Source: Neomicrococcus aestuarii
GTDB lineage: Bacteria; Actinomycetota; Actinomycetes; Actinomycetales; Micrococcaceae
Length of the DNA: 60,939 nucleotides
NCBI RefSeq assembly: GCF_014201135.1
Contig: NZ_JACHDR010000002.1
Location: 1 to 60,939 of the forward strand
Direction: 5' to 3'
Made by a program: the position numbers and the translations under genes. The notes under the pieces are model-generated. The model had not been told where the DNA came from. It did not search any database and was given only the letters and a program-made list of their open reading frames with translations. This document shows positions 33,670 to 41,850 of the stretch, piece after piece; position 1 is the first letter of the stretch, and each line of letters begins with the position of its first letter.

Positions 33670-34545
33670 CTATCCCTTTCGGCCCTCTGTGGCGATGCCT
33701 TGAACGAAATAACGCTGGCCGAACGCGAAGAGCAAGAGCATCGGAAGGGTGACCAGCAGCGAGGCGACCATGACGTATTGATAGTCACCCTGTCCACCGT
33801 TGGTGGGGCTGTATTTCGTCATGGCGTAGGCGATGCCCAGCGGAGCAGTGAATTCTTCCGGGGATCCGGAATTCAGATAAATTAAGGCGGCTTGTAGATT
33901 GTTCCAGCTAGCTTGAAACTCAAAGATGAAAATCACTACAAGCGACGGTACAGAAAGCGGTAATGCAATGCGACGAAATAGTCCCCAATACCCTGCACCG
34001 TCAATACGAGCAGCTTCGAAAAGTTCCCGTGGAAGACCCATGAAAAATTGTCGTTGCAAGAAGATATAGAACGCTGAGCCAAAGAGGTTCATCCCAAAAA
34101 GAGGAACCCACGTGCCTACCAGTCCTAAATTGTTCCAAATCAGGTATTGGGGAACCATGGTGACGGCGCCAGGAAGCATCATTGTGGCAAGCACAAGGCC
34201 GAAAAGGAATCGGCGCAAGGGAAACCTGAAATAGGCGAACCCAAAAGCAACCATGGCGCTAGAAAATGTCACCAATGTCGCGGCAATAAAAGCAATGAGC
34301 AGTGAATTGAGGACCCAATTACCTAGCGGCAACTGGTTCCACACTTCCACGTAGTTCTGTGGTGTGAAGGTGTGTGGGATCAGTGAATTATCGAACACTT
34401 CACCCCGCGGTTTCAGGCTCGCAGCGAATAGCCAAGCAAAGGGGTAAAGAAAGATCAGCGAAATTGCTAGCAACAGCACCACAGTGAGCATGCGCCCCAT
34501 GCTCCAGCGACGGGTGAATGTTTTGGGCGAGGCCAAGGTTTTCAC
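33670..34545 (-). CDS. Sugar ABC transporter permease (MalG type)
   Basis: The 291-residue inner permease has six helices and the EAA loop EAARIDGAGYWGLFRRIALP. The start is GTG 34545, sharing one base with the stop of the MalF-type gene. With the MalF-type permease and the divergent binding protein it forms a CUT1 carbohydrate importer. No ATPase gene is present on the plasmid, so a chromosomal MsiK-like ATPase would be needed. That sharing is known in actinobacteria. Confidence 0.93.
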   Translation of the reverse strand: MKTLASPKTFTRRWSMGRMLTVVLLLAISLIFLYPFAWLFAASLKPRGEVFDNSLIPHTFTPQNYVEVWNQLPLGNWVLNSLLIAFIAATLVTFSSAMVAFGFAYFRFPLRRFLFGLVLATMMLPGAVTMVPQYLIWNNLGLVGTWVPLFGMNLFGSAFYIFLQRQFFMGLPRELFEAARIDGAGYWGLFRRIALPLSVPSLVVIFIFEFQASWNNLQAALIYLNSGSPEEFTAPLGIAYAMTKYSPTNGGQGDYQYVMVASLLVTLPMLLLFAFGQRYFVQGIATEGRKG

Positions 34546-35516
34546 TAACGTTCACCTCCTTCGTAGTAGACAAACCGATTGCCCACTTTCACTTGGATCG
34601 CACTGATGATCATGATGAGGACAAACAACAGCCATGCCATCGCTGAAGCGAATCCGAAATTAAACTCACGGAATGCTTGCTGGAACAAGTAGATTCCGTA
34701 AAACAGTGAAGATTCGGGAGAGGCGTTGGATTGGTCGCGCCAAAAAAGTAGGAAAGCTTGGTCAAAGACTTGGAGTGCTGCGATCGTTAGCACCAAGACG
34801 TTGAAGAAGATTGTGCTCGAGATTTGGGGCACGGTAATGAAAAAGAATTGGCGGACCGGACCGGCCCCGTCCAACGCTGACGCTTCGTAAAGTTCGGTGG
34901 GTACGTTTTTGAGCGCTGCCAGAAAGATCACCATAGTTCCGCTGACCCCCCACAAGGTCATAAGAACGATGGAGGGCTTTACCCAATCAGGATCAATCAG
35001 CCACTGTGGTCCCACAATCCCGAAGAACTTCAGAAACTGATTGATTGCACCAGTGTTGCCATTGAGAAGCAGTAAAAAAATAGCCGCGGTCGCAACGGCC
35101 GGCGTCATCTTGGGCAGATAGAAGATGGTTCTAAAAAATCCCGATCCTCTCGGAATCTTCGTCAAAAGCAATGCCAGTAAGAGCGCGAGAATTATTTCGA
35201 GCGGCACGGCCATGACGGCGTAAAACAACGTATTTGCCAGAGATAAAGCTACTTTCGGATCTTCAAAGAGTCTCTCGTAGTTAGCTGTGCCCACCGGACG
35301 AACAGCATTCGATATGGGGTTGTATCGGCTGAAAGAGATCATCAAGCTGAAAGCCATGGCACCGACCGTGAATACCAAGAATCCGATAATCCACGGGGAA
35401 ATGAAGAGATACCCCGCTAATGCTTCTCGGCTGTTGTATTTTCTGAGCACTCTTCGAGTCGCTGGTCGTTCCGTACCGGGTGATTCCTTAAGTTGATCTC
35501 GTGCTGTGCTAGACAC
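34545..35516 (-). CDS. Sugar ABC transporter permease (MalF type)
   Basis: A 323-residue permease with a cytoplasmic N-terminus (about 40 residues), six helices and the EAA loop YEASALDGAGPVRQFFFITVP. It opens with GYLFISPWIIGFLVFTVG, typical of CUT1 MalF/UgpA members. It is transcribed first in the minus-strand pair, 229 bp from the divergent binding-protein gene. The specific sugar cannot be read from sequence. Confidence 0.93.
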   Translation of the reverse strand: MSSTARDQLKESPGTERPATRRVLRKYNSREALAGYLFISPWIIGFLVFTVGAMAFSLMISFSRYNPISNAVRPVGTANYERLFEDPKVALSLANTLFYAVMAVPLEIILALLLALLLTKIPRGSGFFRTIFYLPKMTPAVATAAIFLLLLNGNTGAINQFLKFFGIVGPQWLIDPDWVKPSIVLMTLWGVSGTMVIFLAALKNVPTELYEASALDGAGPVRQFFFITVPQISSTIFFNVLVLTIAALQVFDQAFLLFWRDQSNASPESSLFYGIYLFQQAFREFNFGFASAMAWLLFVLIMIISAIQVKVGNRFVYYEGGER

Positions 35517-35745
35517 TGTTCGCCCCCTGCAACGCTCTATTATCTAAAATTCAGGCGATATTGATGATGACTATATCCATTTACATCTTCGACGGATAGT
35601 GCTTAGCTGATATGGCTAGAGCCTAGTGGGAAACTCTTTGGATCTTAGCTATAAGCATTGTCACGCCTCGAAAACCTATACTCGCTTCCTTGTCAATGAC
35701 TAGGAACGTGCCATGTTACTGGCCGCTGTAGAAAGTTGAATCGTC

Positions 35746-37116
35746 ATGAACGTGAAGAAGTCAATCGTTGGCACCATATCCATCGGGGCGCTGGTGGTCC
35801 TGACAGGTTGCGCAGGAGGGGCGAGTACCGCAGCGACCTCTTCACCTGCAGTAGCTTTCAATACGAACGTCTCAGGAGATCTCAAGGCATGGGCTTTTGA
35901 TAATGCCGACGACGTTGGAAAAGCACGCATGAAATACGCTGAGGAGAAGCTCACCGGCCTCAATGTTACTTTGGACCAAACATCCTTTGATGCTCAAAAA
36001 TTCACCACGAGAACTGCTAGCGGAGACGTACCAGACGTCGTGCAAATGAGCAGATCATACGTGGCCACCTATGCGGCGCAAGAGCTGATTCAACCTCTTG
36101 ACCAGTGCTACGCGGCACACGGCGTTGATGCCGAAAAGTACTTTTATCCTGCTGTGACATCCCAGGTAAAATACAAAGACCATATCTGGGGCGTGCCCCA
36201 GTTCTATCAGCCTGCCGCAATCATTGCCAATACTGATGTGCTCAAGGATGCAGGTATCACGGTGGGAGAAATTGATACTTCCCAGCCAGAAAAATTGCTA
36301 GCGGCGATTGGTAAGGCATATGCAGAAAAGGGTGGTAATCCTGCGGTGCTTGGCTTTGATCCTGTAGCGACGGGCCAGATCGAATTATGGTTCTTAGGCT
36401 TGGGCGGAAAACTTCACGAAGAAGATGGAACCCCGTCCTTGGATAAGCCTGAAAACGTCGAAGTGATCAGTTTCCTCAAGAAGATCTATGACGCTCAAGG
36501 GGGCTTCGCGAAAGTCCGAAGCATGAGTGATTCTTTCGATGTGTTTGGTGACAAGAATCAGTTCGTAAGCGGCCAAGTTGCTGCGCAAGTAAACGCCCAG
36601 TGGTACGTCAACGTTCTTTCACCGTATGCCAAGGACCTCAATATCACCGGCATTCCCTTCAAAGACCGTCAAGGCCAGATAACCACGGCCGCAAGTGGCA
36701 CGGTCTTCGTCATTCCCACCGGGGCTAAAAACAAGGACGCTGCGTGCGCGTGGATGTTGTCGTTGGTCGAGCAGGAAGCATGGATGGCAGCTGGAGAAGC
36801 ACGGGCGAAGACGCTTAAAGAGAAACCTGGTTCCATCAATACCGGCCTGTTCACTGGCTCGCCAGGACCTGATGAAGCCATTCGATCACAATTTGTGAAG
36901 GCCAGCGGTAATCAAGGATTTGATGAAACGATTAAAACGTTTTACGAAGTGTTGCCCCACGGTAAGCCAATTGGGTCCAGCCCCGCCGGGGAAACCATTA
37001 CCGCGGAACTAAAGAACGCCGTGACCTCGGCTCTGCTCGGGGAAAAGACGCCTGAGCAGGCTCTTAAGGATGCTCAAGGCGCTTCAATGCGCTCATTTGA
37101 GCAGTTCCAAGAATAA
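35746..37116 (+). CDS. Sugar-binding lipoprotein of an ABC importer
   Basis: A 456-residue extracellular solute-binding protein family 1. The lipobox VVLTGC at about residues 17-22 follows a short signal. The mature part has DVPDVVQMSRSYVATYA, WGVPQFYQPAAIIANTDVLKDAG and ITTAASGTVFVIPTGAKNKDAACAW (in part), all usual for CUT1 receptors. It delivers a sugar to the two permeases encoded divergently. A TATACT box at 35677-35682 may be its -10. No regulator is adjacent, which is unusual for such loci. Confidence 0.93.
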   Translation: MNVKKSIVGTISIGALVVLTGCAGGASTAATSSPAVAFNTNVSGDLKAWAFDNADDVGKARMKYAEEKLTGLNVTLDQTSFDAQKFTTRTASGDVPDVVQMSRSYVATYAAQELIQPLDQCYAAHGVDAEKYFYPAVTSQVKYKDHIWGVPQFYQPAAIIANTDVLKDAGITVGEIDTSQPEKLLAAIGKAYAEKGGNPAVLGFDPVATGQIELWFLGLGGKLHEEDGTPSLDKPENVEVISFLKKIYDAQGGFAKVRSMSDSFDVFGDKNQFVSGQVAAQVNAQWYVNVLSPYAKDLNITGIPFKDRQGQITTAASGTVFVIPTGAKNKDAACAWMLSLVEQEAWMAAGEARAKTLKEKPGSINTGLFTGSPGPDEAIRSQFVKASGNQGFDETIKTFYEVLPHGKPIGSSPAGETITAELKNAVTSALLGEKTPEQALKDAQGASMRSFEQFQE

Positions 37117-37340
37117 GCACACCTGCTGGTGGTGCTGCCGCCTTCGTTGTGGGGGACGGTGCGCCACCAGTGGGCTGGTCTATTCATTAGGCATTTCCTT
37201 CTTTTCTGTGCACCCTTTCTGTCATACCTTCATCGAAGAAGAATGTCGTGGGAGTGCAGGGTGTTTTGTATCCCCGGAGTGTCAGAAGGAAGTGAAATGG
37301 TTTGCGCTGTCTCTCTTGCGACAGTGCTCCGGGAATCAGT

Positions 37341-37424
37341 CACGAATCCATTTACCAGGCGATCTATGTTCCAGGCCGTGGCGAACTGCGTAAAGACCTT
37401 TACCGGTGCCTGTCCACGGGATAG
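37341..37424 (+). pseudogene. IS30-family transposase fragment
   Basis: 28 codons including the stop read HESIYQAIYVPGRGELRKDL, then YRCLSTG. HESIYQAIY is the conserved IS30 block just before the DDE core. Sequence before it (GIS) and after it is decayed, so this is a remnant with no functional ends. Confidence 0.75.
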
Positions 37425-37890
37425 CTAAATGCATCGTACCCGCAGTCACCGCAGTCATAGCGTCCACAAATTGATCAAAGGGCCGCCTCCATTGCTTCGG
37501 TGAACCGAATTTTTCCACTGAGCGAACGCTCCGAGGTGATCGGTGGGGAGGTCAGCGCCCGGTTATGAAATCGAAAATGGACATCAGTCTCTCGTCGCAG
37601 ATTTGAGAGGCAGAGGGGGTTGGCATGCGGAGGACTTATCCCACGTGCGGTGGTCCGATTTCTTGGACCAATTGCTGTGGTTTGGTGGATGTGGCAGTCA
37701 CACGCAATCCCGCGCGTGGACAGTTAGTTGTCGATTCGGGAGGCGCAGGGAGTGGCTGGTGAAGAATGAGGTAAGGAGTGCGGTTGGAGCAAGGCACTGC
37801 GCATTGAAGAGTTCTCGCAGTATGTATGAGTAAGACTTTCTGCGGGGAAGTCGATAGTTATTCAAACTTCTTTGCAGCGTTTAATTGTTG

Positions 37891-37938
37891 CGCCCGGTTG
37901 CCTTCCAGCATCGTTGAAGGCAACCGGGCGTCTTTTTA
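37891..37938. terminator. Bidirectional terminator
   Basis: CGCCCGGTTGCCTTC and its complement form a perfect 15-bp stem with a 10-nt loop, followed by TCTTTTT on the plus strand. It also lies directly after the minus-strand DUF3618 gene. Confidence 0.9.
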
Positions 37939-37945
37939 GAAGAGG

Positions 37946-38542
37946 TTAGCTCTGTTGGACGTTGTCTTTGGCTTCGGTTGTACGGTCCTTGACCTCGGTG
38001 ACGGCTGTCTGGCCCTCGGCTTTGAGCTGTTCGGTGGCGTCCGCGGCGGTGGCCTTGACGTTTTCCATTGCTGTTTGGACCGGCTCTTTGAGACCTTGTG
38101 CGAGGTCTTTCGCTGCTTCTGTTACCTCGGTAGTGAGAGGTTCGGCAGCTGACTTTAGCGACTCGGCTGCTTCGCGTTCCTTCTGGCTAGCGGGGACGAG
38201 GGCCGAGAGGAGAAGTCCGGCACCGAAGGCGATCAGGCCGGCAGCGAGTGGATTGCCTTGGGTTTTTGCTTTCATCTGGTGTGGAGCGTCGGCTATGGCA
38301 GAACCGGCCTCATGAATGTGTGAGGTTGCGCCCTCGCCCGTGGTCTGGACGTAGTTGACCGTGTCGTCGGCAGCTCCCATGACTTTTTCTTTGACTCCGA
38401 AGAGTGCGTCTTTGACCTTGTCGGCTTGGCGTTGGGCGATATGTGAGGGGGTGACCTTGTCAGCCACAGCATCCACACTGGTACCAAGTCGAGCCCGCGT
38501 TGCTTCAATATCGGCGCGGATGTCGTCCGGATTTTCACTCAT
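37946..38542 (-). CDS. DUF3618 membrane protein
   Basis: A 198-residue protein with the DUF3618 block DDIRADIEATRARLGTSVDAV at the N-terminus. One transmembrane helix (AAGLIAFGAGLLLSALVP, about residues 100-118) is followed by a long alanine- and lysine-rich amphipathic region that may form coiled coils. Function is unknown. In actinobacteria it clusters with the holin-3 superfamily protein encoded just upstream, as here, and with stress proteins. It is the last gene of a three-gene minus-strand operon. Confidence 0.9.
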   Translation of the reverse strand: MSENPDDIRADIEATRARLGTSVDAVADKVTPSHIAQRQADKVKDALFGVKEKVMGAADDTVNYVQTTGEGATSHIHEAGSAIADAPHQMKAKTQGNPLAAGLIAFGAGLLLSALVPASQKEREAAESLKSAAEPLTTEVTEAAKDLAQGLKEPVQTAMENVKATAADATEQLKAEGQTAVTEVKDRTTEAKDNVQQS

Positions 38543-38556
38543 TGTTTATCCTCGCT

Positions 38557-38982
38557 TTAGTGGCTGGGCTTGAGAGTAGGGGGGATTTCTTGAATCGTCT
38601 CGGCTGTCTGAGGTAGGCCCTTGATGGTTTTGAGTTCTTTGCGGCCCAGCACTGCCAAGATCGCACCGGTGATGCCCCAGATGATCGCTACGACCACGCC
38701 GGACCAGCCCAGCCCGATGAGGGTTCCCAATCCCCACCACAAGGCGAGAGAGAGGAAGAGTAGGACAAAGTGGGCTGCGATGCCGGCGCCGGCTAGCATT
38801 CCGCCACCCTTGCCGGCACGACTTGTGCTCTGCTTCAGTTCGGCCTTGGCAAGCTCCACTTCTTGGCGCATCAGCGTTGATAGGTCGCGCGTGACATCAC
38901 CTAGAAGATCGCCGAGCGAACCGCTTTCAGAGGGAGAAGAGGCTCCGTTAGCGCTCGGGGGTTCTGGTACTTGGTGACTCAC
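38557..38982 (-). CDS. Actinobacterial holin-3 superfamily (DUF1469) protein
   Basis: A 141-residue protein. A cytosolic stretch (LGDLLGDVTRDLSTLMRQEVELAKAEL) leads to two transmembrane helices (HFVLLFLSLALWWGLGTLIG and VVVAIIWGITGAILAVLG). This is the pattern of phage-holin-3_6/DUF1469 proteins, which are not true holins in most bacteria and are associated with envelope stress. It overlaps the preceding gene by 4 bp and lies 14 bp from the DUF3618 gene. Confidence 0.9.
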   Translation of the reverse strand: MSHQVPEPPSANGASSPSESGSLGDLLGDVTRDLSTLMRQEVELAKAELKQSTSRAGKGGGMLAGAGIAAHFVLLFLSLALWWGLGTLIGLGWSGVVVAIIWGITGAILAVLGRKELKTIKGLPQTAETIQEIPPTLKPSH

Positions 38983-39782
38983 CGTTGGCCCTCCTGCGGG
39001 TGAGAGGAAAGAAAATCGTCATGAAGGGCGGTGTTGGAGCCGGTCCCCGACGGCAACGTCTCTGTCGAGACAGGACCAGGGGTGCCGGTTAGAACTGGCT
39101 CGTCGAAGAACTGGCTACCTGAGGTGGGCATAGTCCTTGTCTCTTGATCGGCAGTGGGATCGGCCGGAGTACTCAGGTGTGAAGGTTTCGAAGGAGCATG
39201 CGGGGTGTCTGCGGACGCGGACTGAAGGTTGCGCCCAAGACGTCCGGCTAGAATGCCTGCCCCAGCGGCAGCAAGGAGGAAGGCTCCGGGACGTTGACGA
39301 GCGAAAGACTTTAGCTCGTTGAGGACATCGCCAGGCTCTCGGCTCTCAAGCCAACTGGCCACGGAAGACGAACGATCAGCTACTTGGCGGATCACCTCGC
39401 TGGCGATACCCGAGTGCTCTGAGGCGTTGGCCATGGTGTGCAGTTCGTTGGAAATCGAATGCAGACCCTTTGCAGCGTTTTGTTGTTGCGTGCCTGCCTG
39501 TGCCGTGAAATCTGTGCGAGCCTGATGGAGCAGATCCATGGTGTTGTTTTTGACTTCATCGGCAACGTTGGCTGTCGCGGTCTTAGCGGTCTCGACGACG
39601 TTCTGTGCGGACTCTTCTACCTGAGACTTCACTTCGTAGGCTTCGTCCTTTGCGGATTCGACCTTTGAAGTAGCGCCGGTTTCTGGCGTTGTATGTGTGG
39701 AAGTGGACGAAGGCAGTGATGCTGGGGGAAGCAATTCACCATCTGCCGAGCTTGGCGTGTTGTAAGTATTGTCTTGGGTCAT
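38979..39782 (-). CDS. Stress-associated membrane protein, first gene of the DUF3618 cluster
   Basis: 267 residues from ATG 39782 (GAGAGCG upstream); an ATG six codons earlier lacks a ribosome site. It has a disordered N-terminus, a long amphipathic helical part (residues about 45-150), then FARQRPGAFLLAAAGAGILAGRL as one membrane segment and a disordered Pro/Thr-rich tail. The RQRPGAFLLAAAGAGILAGRL-type motif is common in proteins found with DUF3618 and holin-3 members. Function is unknown. A palindrome at 39862-39876 lies in its promoter region. Confidence 0.8.
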   Translation of the reverse strand: MTQDNTYNTPSSADGELLPPASLPSSTSTHTTPETGATSKVESAKDEAYEVKSQVEESAQNVVETAKTATANVADEVKNNTMDLLHQARTDFTAQAGTQQQNAAKGLHSISNELHTMANASEHSGIASEVIRQVADRSSSVASWLESREPGDVLNELKSFARQRPGAFLLAAAGAGILAGRLGRNLQSASADTPHAPSKPSHLSTPADPTADQETRTMPTSGSQFFDEPVLTGTPGPVSTETLPSGTGSNTALHDDFLSSHPQEGQR

Positions 39783-39861
39783 CTTCGCTCTCTTTTCCAT
39801 GTAGATCTGCTGAGGGTAAACCAGCCAGCAGGGTCGAGCTCGAATTATTTAATCCGTTTAC

Positions 39862-39876
39862 GCTTACATAGTAAGC
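39862..39876. promoter_or_regulatory. Palindrome between divergent stress operons
   Basis: GCTTACATAGTAAGC is a perfect 6-bp-arm palindrome with a 3-nt centre. It lies between the minus-strand DUF3618 operon and the plus-strand PRC-barrel gene and is a plausible shared operator. Confidence 0.4.
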
Positions 39877-40032
39877 ACAGGTTGTTCTGGTTGGATAGAG
39901 CGAAATTTTTTAGAAAATTGTCGATGAATGTCCTTGCCACGCACCGTGTAAATGTGTTTAGGGTGAAGTGTTGTATCGATCCGCACGGAGCGAGCGCTAT
40001 CAGCGCAACAACAAAGATCCAAAGGAGATTTC

Positions 40033-40839
40033 ATGCTCACCAAGGAACACATTGATGAACTGCTCGCACGAAGTGGAAACGTCGTTTCTACTGAGGGCGC
40101 CAAGATCGGATCTATCGGTCAGGTCTACGTTGATGATGAAAATGGACAACCTACTTGGGTGACAGTGAAGACTGGTCTGTTTGGCACATCGGAATCCTTT
40201 GTTCCGCTGGAAGGGGCCCGCCTCGAAGGCGAAGATGTTGTTGTCCCGTACACGAAAGATCAAGTAAAGGATGCCCCGCGTATCGATGTGGATGGCCAAC
40301 TGGATCCTTCAGAAGAAGACCGGCTTTACTCCCACTACACCCTCAGCGCCGGATACCAAGACCATGTTGACTCCGACAGAGGACCATTAGGGGACCATGA
40401 GGCTGTCTCAACGGCAGGCTTCGACGGAGACAATGATCCACACCGCACAACAGAGAACAACAATCTTGACGATGGCCTCACTCGCTCCGAGGAACGCCTG
40501 AAGGTTGGCACCGAGAAGGAAGCAGTGGGACGTGTGCGCTTACGCAAGTACGTCACCACTGAAAATGTCACCCAGACCGTGCCGGTAACACGGGAAGAGG
40601 TGCGCATTGAGCGGGAACCCATCACAGACGCTGACGATGTCGCCATGACCTCGGCTGCACACTTGGGCGAAGAAGAACAAGAAGTCATCTTGCATGAAGA
40701 ACGCCCCGTAGTTCAGAAGGAAACCGTCCCTGTCGAGCGAGTGCGCCTTAAGACAGAGACCGTGACTGATGATGTCACTATCGACGAGCAAGTACGCAAG
40801 GAACACATCGAAGCAGAAGGCGACGACACCCTGCGTTAA
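40033..40839 (+). CDS. PRC-barrel / DUF2382 stress protein
   Basis: A 268-residue protein with AAAGGAGATTTC before its ATG. The N-terminal PRC-barrel (GAKIGSIGQVYVDDENGQPTW) spans residues 1-85. An acidic linker leads to a C-terminal DUF2382 (YsnF-like) domain (RLRKYVTTENVTQTVPVTRE, VVQKETVPVERVRLKTET). This pair of domains is common in actinobacterial general-stress genes. It is divergent from the DUF3618/holin-3 operon, suggesting one stress-induced unit. No sigma-B-type promoter could be assigned with confidence. Confidence 0.92.
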   Translation: MLTKEHIDELLARSGNVVSTEGAKIGSIGQVYVDDENGQPTWVTVKTGLFGTSESFVPLEGARLEGEDVVVPYTKDQVKDAPRIDVDGQLDPSEEDRLYSHYTLSAGYQDHVDSDRGPLGDHEAVSTAGFDGDNDPHRTTENNNLDDGLTRSEERLKVGTEKEAVGRVRLRKYVTTENVTQTVPVTREEVRIEREPITDADDVAMTSAAHLGEEEQEVILHEERPVVQKETVPVERVRLKTETVTDDVTIDEQVRKEHIEAEGDDTLR

Positions 40840-40953
40840 GACCCTGCCAAGTATAAATCCTTACGAAAACTAGGTCTTATTCCGTCAATAAGATAGTCGC
40901 TCGGCGATTTCTGCCTGACGAGGTTCTTCATTACAGGCAACTTCTAAAAAGTG

Positions 40954-41045
40954 AAAGGCCGGCCACATTGAACTGGCCCCCGTAAGTTGGACTCGCAATT
41001 GCGATGGGTCCACTCTGCGGGCCAGTTCATACCGGGCCGGCCTTT
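40954..41045. repeat. Nested inverted repeat, possible joined IS ends
   Basis: An outer AAAGGCCGGCC (40954-40964) pairs with GGCCGGCCTTT (41035-41045). Inside, GAACTGGCCC (40970-40979) and GGGCCAGTTC (41019-41028) are perfect inverted arms that continue imperfectly toward GTTGGAC/GTCCAC. It resembles the two terminal repeats of an IS brought together by an internal deletion, or a strong bidirectional terminator. Confidence 0.6.
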
Positions 41046-41151
41046 CTGCTTCCCTATGCAACTTCCCAATTGCAATGCTTGGTGCTCACGATAACCAAGA
41101 ACATCAGAATAGAACAAAGTTTCTGTTTAGTGCAAACATTCGACTGGTTTG

Positions 41152-41189
41152 AGACTCTGTAACTCTGTTAGTAACAGAGTCTGTTAGTT
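41152..41189. repeat. par palindrome cluster 4 (distant copy)
   Basis: GACTCTGTAACTCTGTTAGT followed by AACAGAGTCTGTTAGTTGG repeats the half-site of the clusters near parAB, 36 kb away. The adjacent GGTACTTCGGAAG is the complement of sequence after cluster 3 (CCGAAGTACC), so this may be a fragment of a second parB-like gene. Confidence 0.8.
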
Positions 41190-41331
41190 GGTACTTCGGA
41201 AGACCGTCCGCGCAGGGAGTGGCAATTGCTTCGCGGAAGAGGGCCTTTTCGGAACTGGTGTGATGCTTTTTTCGTGAGTTCGCAGTGGGACTGTAGGCGT
41301 GAGGGTGCCCTCGCCTGTCACCAGAATTTTT

Positions 41332-41467
41332 GATCTGGGCCACCGGCCGCTGGATCGAGAAGTTCCACAACCGTGCCCGGCTCCACTTAGCCCGAGGCTA
41401 CGACACTCCTGTGGAGCGTGAGCTACTGCTCACCACGGCACAATCTCAGCCGGTACGAGCCGCCTGA
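41332..41467 (+). pseudogene. IS3-like transposase 3' fragment
   Basis: The frame reads IWATGRWIEKFHNRARLHLA, then RGYDTPVERELL and a stop at 41465. WIEKFHNRARLHLARGYDTPVE matches the typical C-terminal end of IS3-family OrfB (RLHSALGY-TP type). Upstream sequence is not transposase-like, so this is a truncated remnant. Confidence 0.65.
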
Positions 41468-41638
41468 TCAAGTCTCCACGACTTGGGGGCAACCCTGAAG
41501 AGAAGGTGTGGTGTGTGTGACCGGTCGCTGTGGGTCCCGCTGTGCATATTGTGGGCGGGTGGAGACCTTTGAGGAGTCTCAGGCCGTCCACAGTGTGTGC
41601 AGGGGGTGACGCTTTCGTAACCCAGTGTGGATGTGCAA

Positions 41639-41670
41639 GAGGGCAGTTCTCGTGATCGAGAACTGCCCTC
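41639..41670. terminator. Hairpin terminator, duplicated
   Basis: GAGGGCAGTTCTCG and its complement form a perfect 14-bp stem with a TGAT loop. The equivalent hairpin in the other duplication copy is at 43524-43559. Confidence 0.8.
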
Positions 41671-41686
41671 TTCTGTTTGGGTGTCG

Positions 41687-41800
41687 CTATTTTTCGTTGC
41701 CGGCATCTTTTTCTTTGGATGATTGCTGGGTGGTGGTTCCTGATTGCTGGGTGCCGGTTTGGTTGGTGGTGCGGCCGGTTTCGGGGAAATTGGCTTGCTT
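41687..41800 (-). pseudogene. C-terminal fragment of a DUF4192 gene
   Basis: 37 codons plus stop read KQANFPETGRTTNQTG ... SSKEKDAGNEK, matching the C-terminus of the DUF4192 protein encoded at 43574-44701 (KQANFPETGRTTNQIG ... DAGNEK). No start or upstream domain is present. It is the coding part of the 290-bp duplication. Confidence 0.85.
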
Positions 41801-41850
41801 GTTTTTGGTGCGTTTCACCTACGAAGTCGCGCGACGTGGGTCCACGGAGA

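Larger units (their letters stand above)
37117..37945. other. Degenerate region with IS30 debris
   Basis: About 830 bp without an intact gene. It contains an IS30 transposase fragment (37341-37424), a possible further decayed piece near 37515-37560 (LSERSEV-like) and the strong terminator at 37891. The rest is unrecognised. Confidence 0.6.
41511..41800. repeat. 290-bp direct duplication, copy 1 (includes structured repeat copy 2)
   Basis: About 80 percent identical to 43400-43687 in the same orientation. It contains, from the left, a structured-repeat core, a terminator hairpin and the last 37 codons of a DUF4192 gene (minus strand). Together the two copies flank the alcohol dehydrogenase gene. 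Confidence 0.85.
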
